From contig NZ_CP017042.1 in NCBI RefSeq assembly GCF_001717585.1, positions 1,077,001 to 1,141,000 on the forward strand: a DNA stretch of 64,000 nucleotides. Reading direction: 5' to 3'. Source of the stretch: Selenomonas sp. oral taxon 920 (lineage in GTDB: Bacteria; Bacillota; Negativicutes; Selenomonadales; Selenomonadaceae). Below, piece by piece: positions 35,471-46,046 of the stretch (position 1 is its first letter; every line of letters starts with the position of its first letter). Under the pieces are notes generated by a model that saw only the letters and a program-made list of their open reading frames with translations, was not told the origin of the DNA and searched no databases. The translations under genes were made by a program, and so were the position numbers.

Positions 35471-37828
35471 ATGGACACTGAGTCATTTAAGGTTTTGGAA
35501 TACGGGAAAATCACAAATTGGCTTGCTTCGTTTGCCTCCACCATGTGCGGCAAGGAACTTTGCCGCAGTGTCATACCAAGCGGAGATTATGACGAAGTCG
35601 TGCGCCTCCATCATGAGACGGCGGAGGCGGTGCAGGTTCAGCAGATGCAGTCGCCGCCGTTCGGGGGGATCTATGATCTGCGTATACTGCTGAAAAAAGC
35701 GTCGATGGGTGCTGTCCTTGAGATCGATGAACTGCGCTCCGTGATGAGTACGATGTGCGGGATGCGGAATGTGAAATACTTCTTTCGCGATCTCGCATTG
35801 GATGTCCCGCATCTGAAGGCGATGGCAAAATTAATTGAAATTCTCGGTATGGTGGAGCGTCATCTCAAAGATACCATTGATGAACATGGCAATTTCCGTG
35901 ACGATGCCAGTCCCGAACTGTGCAGGATCACACGCGAACTCCAAACGGCGCAGGCGCGTGTCAAGGATCGCCTCTCTGCGATTCTGCACGATGCAGCAAA
36001 TCAGAAATACTTTCAGGAAGCCATTGTTACCGTACGCGATGAGCGCTATGTCATTCCGGTCAAGCAGGAATACCGCAATTATTTTCCGGGCGTGATTCAC
36101 GATCAGTCTGCCAGTGGGGCGACACTCTTTGTGGAGCCGCTCGCGACCGTGGAGCTGAACAATACCGTGCGGCAGATGGAGCTTGCACGCGAGCAGGAAA
36201 TCCAACGGATCCTGCAGAGGCTTTCGACTGAGATTGCACAGAATGCAGACATCCTTTCGGAGAACTGCACGATTCTCTCGGAGATGGATCTTATCTTTGC
36301 CCGTGCGGGGCTTGCGCGTGAAATGCAGGCATATCCACCCACATTGAACCAAAGCGGTGTTGTTCATCTGAAGAGGGCACGACATCCTCTGCTCCCAATG
36401 GATCAAGTTGTCCCGATCGATATGGAGCTTGGGAAGACGTTCTCAATTTTACTGATTACGGGACCGAATACTGGCGGCAAGACTGTGAGCATGAAGACAC
36501 TGGGGCTCTTGGTGCTTCTCGCTCAATCTGGCTGCTTTCTGCCGACAGCGCCGGATTCGGAGCTCCCTGTCTACCGCAATATCTATGCGGACATAGGAGA
36601 CGAACAGAGCATAGAGCAGAGTCTTTCGACCTTTTCGGCGCATACGCGGAATATCGTTCGCATCATCAACAAGGCGGAACAGGGGGATCTGGTTTTGCTG
36701 GATGAAGTCGGGGCAGGGACGGATCCGGATGAAGGTGCAGCTTTGGCACGCAGTATTGTTGAGCATTTTCTGATGCGGAACATTGCGGTTCTCGCTACAA
36801 CGCATTACGCAGCACTCAAGACGTATGCCTACACACAGATAGGTGTTGAGAATGCGTCTGTCGAATTTGATTTAACAACCCTGCGCCCTACCTATCGGCT
36901 TCTGATTGGGATTCCGGGGGCGAGCAATGCCTTTTCGATCAGCCGACAGCTTGGTCTGCTGCAGGGTATTGTCGCGCGTGCGGAAAGCTATATCAACGAA
37001 GAACATACGTATTTTGAACGTGTCGTCAATGAACTCGAACGGGAGAAGAAGGATTATGAAGCGAAGAACCGCATACTACGCAATAAAGAGCGCGAAATAA
37101 CGGCTATTGAGGAACGCCTGTGTACCGAACGGGAAACATTTGCCGCATCGCGGCAGGAACTCCTACACAAAGCGCGTGAGGAGGCAAACAATATTGTCCG
37201 TGAGGCGCGGCGCAGTGCCGAGGAAACCATCAAATCACTCAAAGACCAATTTGACGATCATGGTGTAAAGGAACGCCGCAAGGCTATTCAGGAAGCTAGA
37301 AATAGACTGGATGAGGCGTATGTGTCCTCGCGTATTGAGGGAAAGGCATCGGTCGGAAAACCAGTCCGTCCTGATGAAATCCAGAGTGGCGATACCGTCT
37401 ATATAGAAAGCCTTGCACAGGAGGGAACAGTACTCTTTGTTCAGGGCAAGGAAATAACCGTGCAGGTAGGCGGACTGCGTACAATTGTCAAAATGAGTGC
37501 GTGCAGGTTTGTCGCCCGAAAAAAACAGAAAAAGAGTACAGAAAAGGTGCATATTGCGGCATCCATTTCCAGAAAGTCGGCAGAAATCAGACCGCAGATT
37601 GATGTGCGCGGCATGACGGTATCCGAAGCAGAATCTGTGCTCGGAAAATTTATTGACGATGCTGTTTTTACCGGCCTTTCTAAAGTATTGCTGATTCATG
37701 GAAAGGGAACAGGGGCTCTACGGCAAGGCTTGCAGGAGTATTTGAAACGCCATCGCTCCGTCCTGAAATTCTCGTATGCAGATGCTTCTGAGGGGGGCAC
37801 AGGAGCGACGGTTGTGGAGCTGAGATGA
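35471..37828 (+). CDS. mutS2: Endonuclease MutS2
   Basis: A MutS-family ATPase involved in suppressing recombination or rescuing collided ribosomes. 785 residues. Walker A GPNTGGKT is at 331-338; Walker B VLLDEVGAGTDPDEG follows, with TTHYAALKTYA. A coiled-coil region (approx. 510-620, ELEREKKDYEAKNRI...) precedes the KOW-like stretch SGDTVYIESLAQEGTV. The C-terminal Smr domain has IDVRGMTVSEAE and HGKGTGALRQGL (the LDXH/HGxG pattern). There is no mismatch-recognition domain I, as expected. It lies 9 nt after the U32 gene. A strong promoter for the next gene follows 42 nt after its stop. Confidence 0.94.
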   Translation: MDTESFKVLEYGKITNWLASFASTMCGKELCRSVIPSGDYDEVVRLHHETAEAVQVQQMQSPPFGGIYDLRILLKKASMGAVLEIDELRSVMSTMCGMRNVKYFFRDLALDVPHLKAMAKLIEILGMVERHLKDTIDEHGNFRDDASPELCRITRELQTAQARVKDRLSAILHDAANQKYFQEAIVTVRDERYVIPVKQEYRNYFPGVIHDQSASGATLFVEPLATVELNNTVRQMELAREQEIQRILQRLSTEIAQNADILSENCTILSEMDLIFARAGLAREMQAYPPTLNQSGVVHLKRARHPLLPMDQVVPIDMELGKTFSILLITGPNTGGKTVSMKTLGLLVLLAQSGCFLPTAPDSELPVYRNIYADIGDEQSIEQSLSTFSAHTRNIVRIINKAEQGDLVLLDEVGAGTDPDEGAALARSIVEHFLMRNIAVLATTHYAALKTYAYTQIGVENASVEFDLTTLRPTYRLLIGIPGASNAFSISRQLGLLQGIVARAESYINEEHTYFERVVNELEREKKDYEAKNRILRNKEREITAIEERLCTERETFAASRQELLHKAREEANNIVREARRSAEETIKSLKDQFDDHGVKERRKAIQEARNRLDEAYVSSRIEGKASVGKPVRPDEIQSGDTVYIESLAQEGTVLFVQGKEITVQVGGLRTIVKMSACRFVARKKQKKSTEKVHIAASISRKSAEIRPQIDVRGMTVSEAESVLGKFIDDAVFTGLSKVLLIHGKGTGALRQGLQEYLKRHRSVLKFSYADASEGGTGATVVELR

Positions 37829-37870
37829 CTACTTCTGTCAGTATGTGGGTTCATTTTTGACAAAATATCC

Positions 37871-37898
37871 TTACAAATTTTCCAGTTTGTGTTAGAAT
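37871..37898 (+). promoter_or_regulatory. Promoter of the PBP gene
   Basis: TTACAA (37871-37876), a 16-nt spacer and an extended -10 TGTTAGAAT (TAGAAT at 37893-37898). Confidence 0.55.
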
Positions 37899-37958
37899 AA
37901 GGAGAATTAGACATACAGATCATGCACATTGGAGAAACATCCAGACAGGAAGGTATCT

Positions 37959-40049
37959 ATGCAGAAAAGCGAAAAAAAAGCAACAAAGAAGTCAAATAAC
38001 GGCTCCGTTCTTGGAAAAGCAATTCTTGTCATAGGACTGATTCTGTTCGTCATGATTATTGGCGTAGGATGCGGCTTCCTTACTGCCAGTTTGAATACCA
38101 GACCAAATCTGGCGGAGGATATTGTTCCGCCGGCATCGTCACAGATCTATGATATTCACGGCAATGAGATTGCCAATATTCATGCGGCAGAGAATCGCCG
38201 ACCTATTGGGATCAACGAGATTCCAAAAGATCTTCAAAATGCCTTCATTGCAGTCGAAGACAATCGATTTTACGAACATATCGGCATTGATCCGCGCGGA
38301 ATCATACGTGCCATTTGGGCGAATGTTCGCGGACGTACGGTCACCGAGGGCGGTTCTACCATCACACAGCAGCTTGCTAAGAATGCTTATCTGACGCAGG
38401 ATCAAACGCTGAAACGAAAGGTACAGGAAGTATTTCTTGCACTTCAGCTCGAACGCCAGTACACGAAAGATGAAATTCTGGAACTTTACATGAACCAAAT
38501 CTATTTTGGTCAGGGGGCTTATGGCGTTCAAGCGGCAGCACGCACCTATTTTGGCAAGGATGCCAAAGATCTGACGCTGAATGAATGTGCAATGCTTGCC
38601 GGTATCCCAAAGAGTCCAAACTACTACTCTCCGCTCAACAATATGGAGGCAGCAACCCAGCGTAAAAGTGTTGTTCTCGATCAGATGGTCAAATACGGCT
38701 ATATCAGTGAGAGTGAGGCAAATGTCGCGAAGAAGGAAGCGCTGTCCATTGTAAAACCAAGCAATGATGGAGTCAGAGGGCCCTCCTATTTTATTGATTA
38801 TGTACTTCAGATCCTTGCTGAGAAATATGGGGACGATGCAATTTATAAGGATGGTTTGAAGATCTATACCACCATTGATATGGATCTTCAAGCGGCAGCA
38901 GAGAATGCGATGCAGAACCTTCCGACATACTTTACCGATGCAAATGGAATTGTTCAGCCGCAGGGGGCATTGGTGGCTATCGACCCGCATACAGGATATA
39001 TCCGCGCAATGGTTGGCGGACGCGGCACAGATCAGTTCAACCGTGCTGTGCAGGCTGTGCGTCAGCCAGGATCTGCATTTAAGCCTTTTGTCTTTGTCGC
39101 GGCACTCGAGAATAAATATACGCCGGACTCCATTATCGACGACAAACCGCTAAAAGTCGGCGGGTGGGAGCCGCAGAACTATAGCCGTAACTTTTCCGGT
39201 AAAGTACGGCTGCGCGATGTTGTACGTTGGTCGCTGAATGTTCCTACGGTTCGAATTGCACAGGATATCGGCATCGACAAGGCAATTTATTATGCGCAGG
39301 AGATGGGGATATCAACATTCGTCCTCGATGGAGCAACGAATGACCGTAATCTTGCCATCGCACTTGGCGGCATGACGCGTGGGGTTACACCACTCGAACT
39401 CACGAGCGCATATGGAACCTTTGCAAATCGGGGCATTCATGTGGATCCAGTCGCAATTGTCCGCGTCGTTTCCCGCACGGGAAAGGTTCTGGAAGAAACC
39501 CAGCGAAAGGAAAAAAGTGTAATTTCGGCAGCCAATGCTGCCACGATGACGGCGATGATGGAGGATGTCATTCGACGCGGTACGGGCACACGTGCCAACA
39601 TCGGCAGACCTGCTGCAGGAAAGACAGGAACGACCAGCGATTATCATGACGCATGGTTTGTCGGCTATACGCCGGATCTGGTGGCGGGTGTCTGGGTTGG
39701 AAATGACAGCGTCAGTGACCTGCATGGCATGGCGGGCGGGACTACGCCTGCCGTCATCTGGCAGGCGTTCATGCTGAAAGCCCATGCAGGACTCCCTGTG
39801 CGCCATTTTGAGAACTCACCATCCTTTGCCGCCTCGTCCGATACAGGACTCTCACTTGAAAATCCTGAAAAGGATAAGGATGCAAAGAAAAAAACGGACG
39901 ATAAGGGTAAAGAAACAGGGAAGACAACTACTTCTGATGCTGGAAAGAGTGGTGCTGATACCGCTCCATCCCCCCCGTCCCATTCCACATCTTCCTCTGC
40001 AGAAGAAGCCCCTGAGCCGGGCATGGGTGTAGAAAAAGGGAAGAACTAA
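37959..40049 (+). CDS. Class A penicillin-binding protein (transglycosylase/transpeptidase)
   Basis: A 696-residue bifunctional cell-wall synthase. Basic cytoplasmic start (MQKSEKKATKKSNNG), one membrane helix at about 20-42, then the GT51 glycosyltransferase domain with EDNRFYEHIGIDPRG, TITQQLAKNAYL and MNQIYFGQGAYGVQAA. The transpeptidase domain has SxxK at Ser372-Lys375 (GSAFKP), SLN at 425-427 and KTGT at 555-558. The last ~70 residues are a low-complexity Lys/Asp/Ser/Pro tail (EKDKDAKKKTDDKGKETG). ATG at 37959 with AGGAAGG upstream is used; an in-frame TTG at 37929 is unlikely. The 16-nt gap to tyrS suggests co-transcription. Confidence 0.93.
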   Translation: MQKSEKKATKKSNNGSVLGKAILVIGLILFVMIIGVGCGFLTASLNTRPNLAEDIVPPASSQIYDIHGNEIANIHAAENRRPIGINEIPKDLQNAFIAVEDNRFYEHIGIDPRGIIRAIWANVRGRTVTEGGSTITQQLAKNAYLTQDQTLKRKVQEVFLALQLERQYTKDEILELYMNQIYFGQGAYGVQAAARTYFGKDAKDLTLNECAMLAGIPKSPNYYSPLNNMEAATQRKSVVLDQMVKYGYISESEANVAKKEALSIVKPSNDGVRGPSYFIDYVLQILAEKYGDDAIYKDGLKIYTTIDMDLQAAAENAMQNLPTYFTDANGIVQPQGALVAIDPHTGYIRAMVGGRGTDQFNRAVQAVRQPGSAFKPFVFVAALENKYTPDSIIDDKPLKVGGWEPQNYSRNFSGKVRLRDVVRWSLNVPTVRIAQDIGIDKAIYYAQEMGISTFVLDGATNDRNLAIALGGMTRGVTPLELTSAYGTFANRGIHVDPVAIVRVVSRTGKVLEETQRKEKSVISAANAATMTAMMEDVIRRGTGTRANIGRPAAGKTGTTSDYHDAWFVGYTPDLVAGVWVGNDSVSDLHGMAGGTTPAVIWQAFMLKAHAGLPVRHFENSPSFAASSDTGLSLENPEKDKDAKKKTDDKGKETGKTTTSDAGKSGADTAPSPPSHSTSSSAEEAPEPGMGVEKGKN

Positions 40050-40064
40050 GAAAGAGGTTGTACG

Positions 40065-41267
40065 TTGAATGTCATTGATACACTGAAAGATCGTGGATTT
40101 CTTGCACAATGCACCGATGAAGAAGGTCTGCGTGAGCTTCTCGGACAAGAGCAGGTCACATTTTATACCGGTTTTGATCCCACAGCAGACAGCCTCCATG
40201 CAGGGCATTTGATTGCACTCATGGCAATGTCGCATATGCAGCGAGCAGGACACCGTCCCATTTGTCTTGTTGGCGGAGGTACGGGAACGGTCGGTGATCC
40301 TTCGGGACGGACGGATATGCGTCAGGTGATGACCGATGAGACCATTCGTCATAATTGTGACTGTTTTCGCAGGCAGATTTCCCACTTCATTGATTTTTCA
40401 GAAGATCGGGCAATCATGGTGGACAATGGGGACTGGCTCCGAAAGCTCAACTACATCGATCTGCTTCGGGATATCGGAGCGCATTTTACTGTCAATCGCA
40501 TGCTTGCTGCCGAGAGCTATAAGCAGCGTTGGGAGAAGGGGCTGACCTTCCTTGAGTTCAACTACATGATCATGCAGGCGTATGACTTCATGGAGCTCAA
40601 CAAACGCTACAGCTGCAAGCTGGAGATGGGCGGCGATGATCAGTGGTCGAATATCATTGCAGGGGTAGAACTTTGCCGCCGCAAAAAAAATACCACGGTA
40701 TTTGGTCTTACGAACAAACTGCTGACAAAGAGTGACGGTACGAAAATGGGCAAGACGGCAGGGGGTGCGCTTTGGCTCGATGCCGAAAAAACATCGCCCT
40801 ATGATTTCTACCAGTATTGGCGCAATATTGATGATGCAGATGTCGAGATCTGCCTCTCTCTCCTAACATACCTTCCGATGGATGAAGTCCGTCATCTTGC
40901 AGCCGCTGAGGAGCAGGGGATCAACAAATCGAAAGAAATTCTTGCCTATGAGGTAACGAAGATTGTTCACGGTGATGAGGAGGCAAAGAAGGCACAGAAG
41001 ACGGCAAAAGCCCTTTTTAGTGGTGGTGTAGCGGCAGAGCTTCCGCAAATTTCTGTTGCCGTGGGCGAAAAACTTGTGGATGCCCTCACAAGAGGCAAGG
41101 TCTTCGTGTCAAAGAGTGAAGCGCGTCGTCTGATTCAGCAAGGTGGGCTCACACTGAATGATGTGCGCGTTGCAGACGAACATTACATTCTGCAGGAAAC
41201 AGATTTCTCTGCGGGTACTGCATTGGTCAAAAAAGGAAAGAAAAAACACTATCAGCTTGTATATTGA
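40065..41267 (+). CDS. tyrS: Tyrosyl-tRNA synthetase
   Basis: A class I synthetase of 400 residues. The HIGH-like motif is HAGH at residues 45-48 and the KMSKS-like motif is KMGKT (227-231). [13 protein letters not shown] and [13 protein letters not shown] are typical of the bacterial TyrRS of the group with KMGKT. An S4 RNA-binding domain occupies the C-terminus ([20 protein letters not shown]). The start is TTG at 40065 with GAGGTTG upstream. No T-box leader was seen in the 15-nt gap after the PBP gene, so tyrosine control, if any, would be at the promoter of the PBP gene. Confidence 0.93.
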   Translation: MNVIDTLKDRGFLAQCTDEEGLRELLGQEQVTFYTGFDPTADSLHAGHLIALMAMSHMQRAGHRPICLVGGGTGTVGDPSGRTDMRQVMTDETIRHNCDCFRRQISHFIDFSEDRAIMVDNGDWLRKLNYIDLLRDIGAHFTVNRMLAAESYKQRWEKGLTFLEFNYMIMQAYDFMELNKRYSCKLEMGGDDQWSNIIAGVELCRRKKNTTVFGLTNKLLTKSDGTKMGKTAGGALWLDAEKTSPYDFYQYWRNIDDADVEICLSLLTYLPMDEVRHLAAAEEQGINKSKEILAYEVTKIVHGDEEAKKAQKTAKALFSGGVAAELPQISVAVGEKLVDALTRGKVFVSKSEARRLIQQGGLTLNDVRVADEHYILQETDFSAGTALVKKGKKKHYQLVY

Positions 41268-41308
41268 GGGAATGCTTTTTGAGAGCAGGACAGAAAGGAG
41301 ATTGAACG

Positions 41309-42037
41309 ATGTCGGGACATTCAAAATGGGCGAATATCAAGCGTAAAAAGGGCGCAAATGACGCTATTCGCGGCAAGATCACAACGAAGATCGGACGCGA
41401 GATTACGATTGCTGTGCGCATGGGCGGCGGAGATCCTACGGGGAATATGCGCCTGAAACTCGCACTTTCCAAAGCAAAGGCAAACAACATACCAAAGGAC
41501 AATATTAATCGTGCTATTCAGAAGGGGCTTGGTGCAACTGAGGGAAGCAATTATGAGGAGCTCTTTTACGAGGGGTATGGTCCTGGCGGTACTGCCGTCA
41601 TGCTCGATATCCTGACCGACAACCGCAATCGTACGGCGGCGGATGTCCGCCATCTCTTCTCGAAGTACGGCGGTAACCTCGGGCAGGATGGCTGTGTTGC
41701 ATGGATGTTCAAGAAGAAGGCGGTTTTTATCGTGGAGCGCGAGGCGTTTGACGATGAGGATGCCCTCCTTGAGATCGTTCTAGAGGCAGGTGCAGAGGAT
41801 ATGCGTGCAGAGGACGATGTCTTTGAGATTGTTGCCGAGCCGGAAGCCTTCGAAGCGATAGAGGAAGTTCTTGGAGAAAAGGGTATCGAGACGGCATCTG
41901 CCGAGGTAACAATGGTTCCGGATACAACGGTTCGTCTTGCCGACAAGGATGCCGAGAAGATGCAGACGCTCATCGACGCGCTCGAGGACAATGATGATGT
42001 CCAGAATGTCTACAGCAACTATGAGATGGATGAATAA
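41309..42037 (+). CDS. yebC: YebC/PmpR family protein
   Basis: 242 residues, normal length. Conserved MSGHSKWANIKRKKGANDA, then IAVRMGGGDPTGNMRLKLA and the Gly-rich EELFYEGYGPGGTAVMLDI are diagnostic. Family members bind DNA as regulators or act on ribosomes at difficult proline-containing sequences; the exact role of this copy is not visible. Yet it lies directly before ruvC, with which the family is often linked. It has an AAAGGAG ribosome-binding site and a terminator after it. Confidence 0.93.
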   Translation: MSGHSKWANIKRKKGANDAIRGKITTKIGREITIAVRMGGGDPTGNMRLKLALSKAKANNIPKDNINRAIQKGLGATEGSNYEELFYEGYGPGGTAVMLDILTDNRNRTAADVRHLFSKYGGNLGQDGCVAWMFKKKAVFIVEREAFDDEDALLEIVLEAGAEDMRAEDDVFEIVAEPEAFEAIEEVLGEKGIETASAEVTMVPDTTVRLADKDAEKMQTLIDALEDNDDVQNVYSNYEMDE

Positions 42038-42054
42038 GCGGAGGGGTGCTTATT

Positions 42055-42084
42055 AAAGTGCAGACGAGCTGTCTGCACTTTTTT
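42055..42084 (+). terminator. Terminator between yebC and ruvC
   Basis: AAAGTGCAGAC (42055-42065), loop GAGCT, GTCTGCACTTT (42071-42081), then TTT. A perfect 11-bp stem. An alternative, longer ruvC start would read into it and is rejected. Confidence 0.85.
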
Positions 42085-42096
42085 AAGAATGAGAAG

Positions 42097-42591
42097 ATGT
42101 TAGTACTCGGGATCGATCCAGGAACCGCTATTTGCGGTTATGGCCTCGTGGAGCTGGTAGGCTCGCGTCTGCGCCCACACGCTTATGGTGCGATTACAAC
42201 GCCGTCGAAAATGGCGGTGGAGGGGCGCCTGTTGAAAATCTATACAGAACTCGAAATGCTGATTCAGAAGTATGCGCCTGATGCGATGGGGGTAGAGCAG
42301 CTTTTCTTCAATCGGAACGTGACAACGGCAATTCCGGTCGGGCAGGCACGCGGTGTCGTACTTCTTGCAGCCGCGCAGAATAATATTAGGGTTGTGGAAC
42401 GGACACCGCTGCAGGTCAAGCAGTCTGTTACGGGCTATGGGAAGGCGACGAAGGAACAAGTCATATACATGGTGACAAAACTCTTGAATCTCCCGTCTCC
42501 GCCACATCCTGATGACACGGCTGATGCCCTTGCCGTTGCCATCAGTGCCGCGTACTGCGTGGACAACATTGCCTGGCGCAATCGACTGTAG
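42097..42591 (+). CDS. ruvC: Crossover junction endodeoxyribonuclease RuvC
   Basis: Cuts Holliday junctions. 164 residues; start MLVLGIDPGTAICGYG with catalytic Asp7 and the C-terminal pair in HPDDTADALA (the two Asp of the active site), with a Glu in GVEQLFF. ATG at 42097 is used, which gives the standard N-terminus; a frame back to 42046 would cross the terminator. It is 18 nt before ruvA, in the normal ruvCAB order. Confidence 0.95.
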   Translation: MLVLGIDPGTAICGYGLVELVGSRLRPHAYGAITTPSKMAVEGRLLKIYTELEMLIQKYAPDAMGVEQLFFNRNVTTAIPVGQARGVVLLAAAQNNIRVVERTPLQVKQSVTGYGKATKEQVIYMVTKLLNLPSPPHPDDTADALAVAISAAYCVDNIAWRNRL

Positions 42592-42609
42592 ATGGGGGGC
42601 ATAGAATCA

Positions 42610-43212
42610 ATGATTGGATTTTTACGCGGAAGAGTTGCCTATACATTTCCAGATTATTGTTTTTTAGATGTCCGTGATGTTGGCTATCGTGTGTTTGTTT
42701 CTCATCAGACGCGTAATCATATCAATGTTGGCGAAGAAGTCATGCTCTATATTCATACACATGTGCGGGAGGATGCCATCCTCCTCTACGGATTCTTTGC
42801 GCAGGATGAGTACGATCTCTTTCAACATTTAATTGGCATTTCTGGTATTGGTCCGAAGGTAGCGCAGGGGATTCTCTCGGCAACGACGGCAAACGAATTT
42901 TACGGTTTGATTCATCAGAAGGATGTCAAGGCAATTACGAAACTTCCTGGGATCGGCAAAAAGACCGCCGAACGGATTATCTTGGAACTGAAGGATAAAC
43001 TTGCGTCCACCTCTTTTGACGATGCTTCTTTTCCAGGACAAACGCCTGATTCTTCTGACGTTATGGGAGATAAACTCTCTGAAGCAGCGGAAGCACTTCT
43101 AAGTCTAGGCTTTGGGCAGAGTGAAATCCAGTCTGTGCTGAAGAAAAGGAACGATTGGGAAAGTACGGAAGAGATTATTCGCTATGCGTTGGCAGAGCTG
43201 CAGCGCTTTTGA
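42610..43212 (+). CDS. ruvA: Holliday junction branch migration protein RuvA
   Basis: 200 residues: the N-terminal OB domain ([20 protein letters not shown]), two helix-hairpin-helix motifs ([14 protein letters not shown] and [17 protein letters not shown]), and a C-terminal domain III that binds RuvB ([20 protein letters not shown]). The ATG at 42610 follows GGGGGGC by 9 nt; an in-frame ATG at 42592 has no ribosome-binding site. Confidence 0.95.
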   Translation: MIGFLRGRVAYTFPDYCFLDVRDVGYRVFVSHQTRNHINVGEEVMLYIHTHVREDAILLYGFFAQDEYDLFQHLIGISGIGPKVAQGILSATTANEFYGLIHQKDVKAITKLPGIGKKTAERIILELKDKLASTSFDDASFPGQTPDSSDVMGDKLSEAAEALLSLGFGQSEIQSVLKKRNDWESTEEIIRYALAELQRF

Positions 43213-43223
43213 GGGGGGATTTG

Positions 43224-44261
43224 ATGACGGATATGTATGAGGACGGGGAACTTGTTTCCTTCGAGGAGCAGACGACAGACGGCTGGCAGTACAGTCTGCG
43301 CCCGCGACGTTTGAGTGAATACATCGGACAGGACAAAGTGAAGTCAAACTTGTCCAAATTCATACAGGCGGCGCTCTCGCGAAACGAAGCGCTCGATCAT
43401 GTGCTCCTCTATGGCCCGCCAGGACTCGGAAAAACAACGCTTGCAGCTATTATTGCGAATGAGATGGGGGCTAACTTTCGTCAAACATCAGCCCCTGCGA
43501 TTGAACGGCAGGGAGATCTTGCCTCCCTGCTTACAAATTTGCAGGAGCATGATGTTCTATTTATTGATGAGATTCATCGGCTTTCTCATCATGTTGAGGA
43601 GATTCTCTACTCGGCAATGGAGGATCACGCCATCGACATCATCATTGGAAAAGGGCCTAGTGCTCGCTCCCTGCGCCTCGATCTTGCGCCGTTTACCCTT
43701 GTTGGAGCAACGACCAAGACAGGGGCTCTTTCGGCTCCACTGCGTGATCGCTTCGGTATTCAGTTACGTTTGGAGTACTATACGCCGGAGGCCTTGCTGC
43801 TCATCATTGAACGTACGGCAGAAATTCTCTCTGTCCATATTGATCGGGAGGGGGCGTTGGAGATTGCGCGGCGCTCACGTGGAACTCCGCGTGTTGCAAA
43901 TCGTATCCTAAAGCGTGTGCGTGACATTGCACAAGTGGCAGGTGAGAGCATTATATCAAAGGCTGTGACAGTCGAGGCATTGACAGCGCTCGAGGTTGAT
44001 GAGAATGGTCTCGAGAACAAGGATCGCTACATGCTTGAGGTCATGATTCAAAAATTTTCCGGCGGACCTGTCGGATTAAAGACCTTGGCGGCAGCACTTA
44101 GTGAAATGGTGGAAACAATAGAGGACGTCTATGAACCCTATCTGATTCAGTTAGGCTTCATTGCACGTACGGCACGTGGGCGGATTGTTACGCGCATTGG
44201 GTACGAGCATATGGGGATTCCATATCCACAATATGATGACAGACAAGGAGAACTGCTCTGA
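43224..44261 (+). CDS. ruvB: Holliday junction branch migration ATPase RuvB
   Basis: A 345-residue AAA+ ATPase that drives branch migration with RuvA. Walker A is GPPGLGKTT, Walker [11 protein letters not shown], sensor and arginine finger region SAPLRDRFG; the C-terminal winged helix ends near [11 protein letters not shown] at 43224 is used (GGGGGG upstream, spacing about 6); an in-frame start at 43155 would lie inside ruvA. It ends 1 nt before the queH start. Confidence 0.95.
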   Translation: MTDMYEDGELVSFEEQTTDGWQYSLRPRRLSEYIGQDKVKSNLSKFIQAALSRNEALDHVLLYGPPGLGKTTLAAIIANEMGANFRQTSAPAIERQGDLASLLTNLQEHDVLFIDEIHRLSHHVEEILYSAMEDHAIDIIIGKGPSARSLRLDLAPFTLVGATTKTGALSAPLRDRFGIQLRLEYYTPEALLLIIERTAEILSVHIDREGALEIARRSRGTPRVANRILKRVRDIAQVAGESIISKAVTVEALTALEVDENGLENKDRYMLEVMIQKFSGGPVGLKTLAAALSEMVETIEDVYEPYLIQLGFIARTARGRIVTRIGYEHMGIPYPQYDDRQGELL

Positions 44262-44262
44262 G

Positions 44263-44859
44263 ATGAAATTGCTCATGCATATGTGCTGCGGGCCATGTTC
44301 CTGCTATCCTTTGAAAAAACTCCGCACCGATGGAATCGAGCCTACGGGGTATTTCTTCAACCCCAACATCCATCCTTACAAGGAATGGGAGGAACGTCTC
44401 CAAAATGCAAGGAAATTTGCGGAACTTTCCGAGATGGATTTCATTGCAGATGAAGCGTACTCTCTGCGTGACTTCCTCAAAAAAGCACTTCCGGCAGAGG
44501 GGATGCGGAAGGGGCGCTGCCAGATGTGCTACGCTTGGAGATTGGAACAGACTGCGAAGTATGCCTCGGAGCATGCCTTTGATGCATTTACCTCGACGCT
44601 GTTTTACAGTATCTATCAGCAGCACGAGCTTATGCGTGCAGTTGCGGAAGACTTTGCGGCGTCGTATGGGGTGTCATTCTACTACGAGGATTTTCGCATT
44701 GGCTGGCAGGATGGAATTGATCTCAGTAAGGAGATGGACCTCTATCGACAGTCTTATTGTGGCTGTGTGTTCAGTGAAGAGGAGCGTTACAGCCGCTCCC
44801 TCCGAAAGTTGCAGCGCAAGGAAAATAAAGAGAAAAAACGTCTGCGCCTCATGGCGTAA
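44263..44859 (+). CDS. queH: Epoxyqueuosine reductase QueH
   Basis: 198 residues of the DUF208 family, which carries out the last step in queuosine synthesis in place of QueG. Four cysteines occur early in MCCGPCSCYPL, followed by GRCQMCYAWRLE and a conserved YCGCVFSEEE that provide cluster and catalytic residues. The ATG at 44263 stands 1 nt after the ruvB stop. AAGGAG lies 12 nt upstream, which is long but usable. queA follows two genes downstream, so both steps of queuosine biosynthesis are in this cluster. Confidence 0.9.
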   Translation: MKLLMHMCCGPCSCYPLKKLRTDGIEPTGYFFNPNIHPYKEWEERLQNARKFAELSEMDFIADEAYSLRDFLKKALPAEGMRKGRCQMCYAWRLEQTAKYASEHAFDAFTSTLFYSIYQQHELMRAVAEDFAASYGVSFYYEDFRIGWQDGIDLSKEMDLYRQSYCGCVFSEEERYSRSLRKLQRKENKEKKRLRLMA

Positions 44860-44880
44860 TCAGCGAAAGCGAGGCTTACA

Positions 44881-46029
44881 ATGAATCGTTATTTTCGCCT
44901 TTGTATTTTCTTTTTCTTTGCGGTAATCACCGCACTGCCATCGCAGACATCTGCTTCATGGCAGCCTGAAATCACTATTGGACTGAGTCAGGGACTATCT
45001 GGAGTTCACCTGTCATCTACAAGCGGTGTCCTTTATGTATATGAAGATCTTGAAAGCAAACCGATTCTTGAGCTTCCACAGGGCAGCGAACTAAATGTTC
45101 GTATCCTGCGAGATCAGATCATGGCAAATGGGCAGGAAATCAAAGGAGATCAATTGATTATCCAGCCCGGTGCTGACGGATTCATCCGTGTGAATCATGC
45201 GCCATATCGCGGATATATCACACTCTTGAAAAGGAAGGGGCTCACCGTCGTTAACCATGTTCTTGTAGAGGACTATCTCTGCGGCGTAGTCCCGAAAGAG
45301 ATGCCTCCGAGTTGGTCTGCAGAGGCTCTGCGGGCACAGAGCGTGGCAGCACGTACCTTTGCCCTGAAAAATCGCAAGAGACACGCCTCAGAGGGCTTCG
45401 ATCTTTGCAGCACCTCACATTGTCAAGTATATGAAGGGATGTCTGCTGAAATGTGGACGACGACAGAGGCAGTCAATAGGACACATGGGGAGGTGCTCTT
45501 CTACAAAGGTGAGGTTATCGACGCGCTCTTTCACACAGATTCCGGTGGAATGACCGAGTCTAGTGAAAATGTGTGGGGGAGTTCCGTTCCATACCTGTGC
45601 GCTGTCATCGAATCTCAAATGCAGACACAGCCTTGGGAGCGTTCAGTTTCCCTGGATGCATTGATGCAAAAAATGGAAAAGAGTGGAAAACCTCTTGGAA
45701 CACTGAAAGAAATTCGCCTTTCGCCACTGAGTATTGGGAAGGGAAGCGGCGATCGCAGCCTATCTGGACGCGTTCGATCAGTATTGTTTATCGGTACGAC
45801 GGGGAGCGTTGTTCTTTCAGGAAATGATTTGCGCTCCATATTTTCTCTGCCAAGCACGTTGTTCGATATACGTTTCCGTGGTGGGGAAGTCATATTCAGT
45901 GGCTATGGTTCTGGTCATGGACTTGGGCTGTCCCAATGGGGGGCAAAAGAACTTGCAGAGAAGGGAAAAAACTACAAGGATATCCTTCTCCACTATTATT
46001 CTGGTGTAACGCTTGAAAAATTATACTAG
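44881..46029 (+). CDS. SpoIID/LytB domain protein
   Basis: A 382-residue exported protein: signal peptide (MNRYFRLCIFFFFAVITALP, cleavage near SA-SW). The C-terminal SpoIID domain covers about 120-382, with LVEDYLCGVVPKEMPPSWSAEALRAQSVAARTFAL split over the usual conserved block and FSGYGSGHGLGLSQWGAKELA at the end. SpoIID proteins are lytic transglycosylases acting on peptidoglycan. It need not be sporulation-specific: non-sporulating Negativicutes often keep homologues. It lies between queH and queA, 21 nt after queH. Confidence 0.86.
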   Translation: MNRYFRLCIFFFFAVITALPSQTSASWQPEITIGLSQGLSGVHLSSTSGVLYVYEDLESKPILELPQGSELNVRILRDQIMANGQEIKGDQLIIQPGADGFIRVNHAPYRGYITLLKRKGLTVVNHVLVEDYLCGVVPKEMPPSWSAEALRAQSVAARTFALKNRKRHASEGFDLCSTSHCQVYEGMSAEMWTTTEAVNRTHGEVLFYKGEVIDALFHTDSGGMTESSENVWGSSVPYLCAVIESQMQTQPWERSVSLDALMQKMEKSGKPLGTLKEIRLSPLSIGKGSGDRSLSGRVRSVLFIGTTGSVVLSGNDLRSIFSLPSTLFDIRFRGGEVIFSGYGSGHGLGLSQWGAKELAEKGKNYKDILLHYYSGVTLEKLY

Positions 46030-46046
46030 GCAAGGTGTATATCTGC

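Noticed and set aside
44881-46029. Evidence for sporulation from the SpoIID-domain gene
   Set aside because: Single SpoIID/LytB genes occur in non-sporulating Negativicutes, and no other sporulation gene is in the window.
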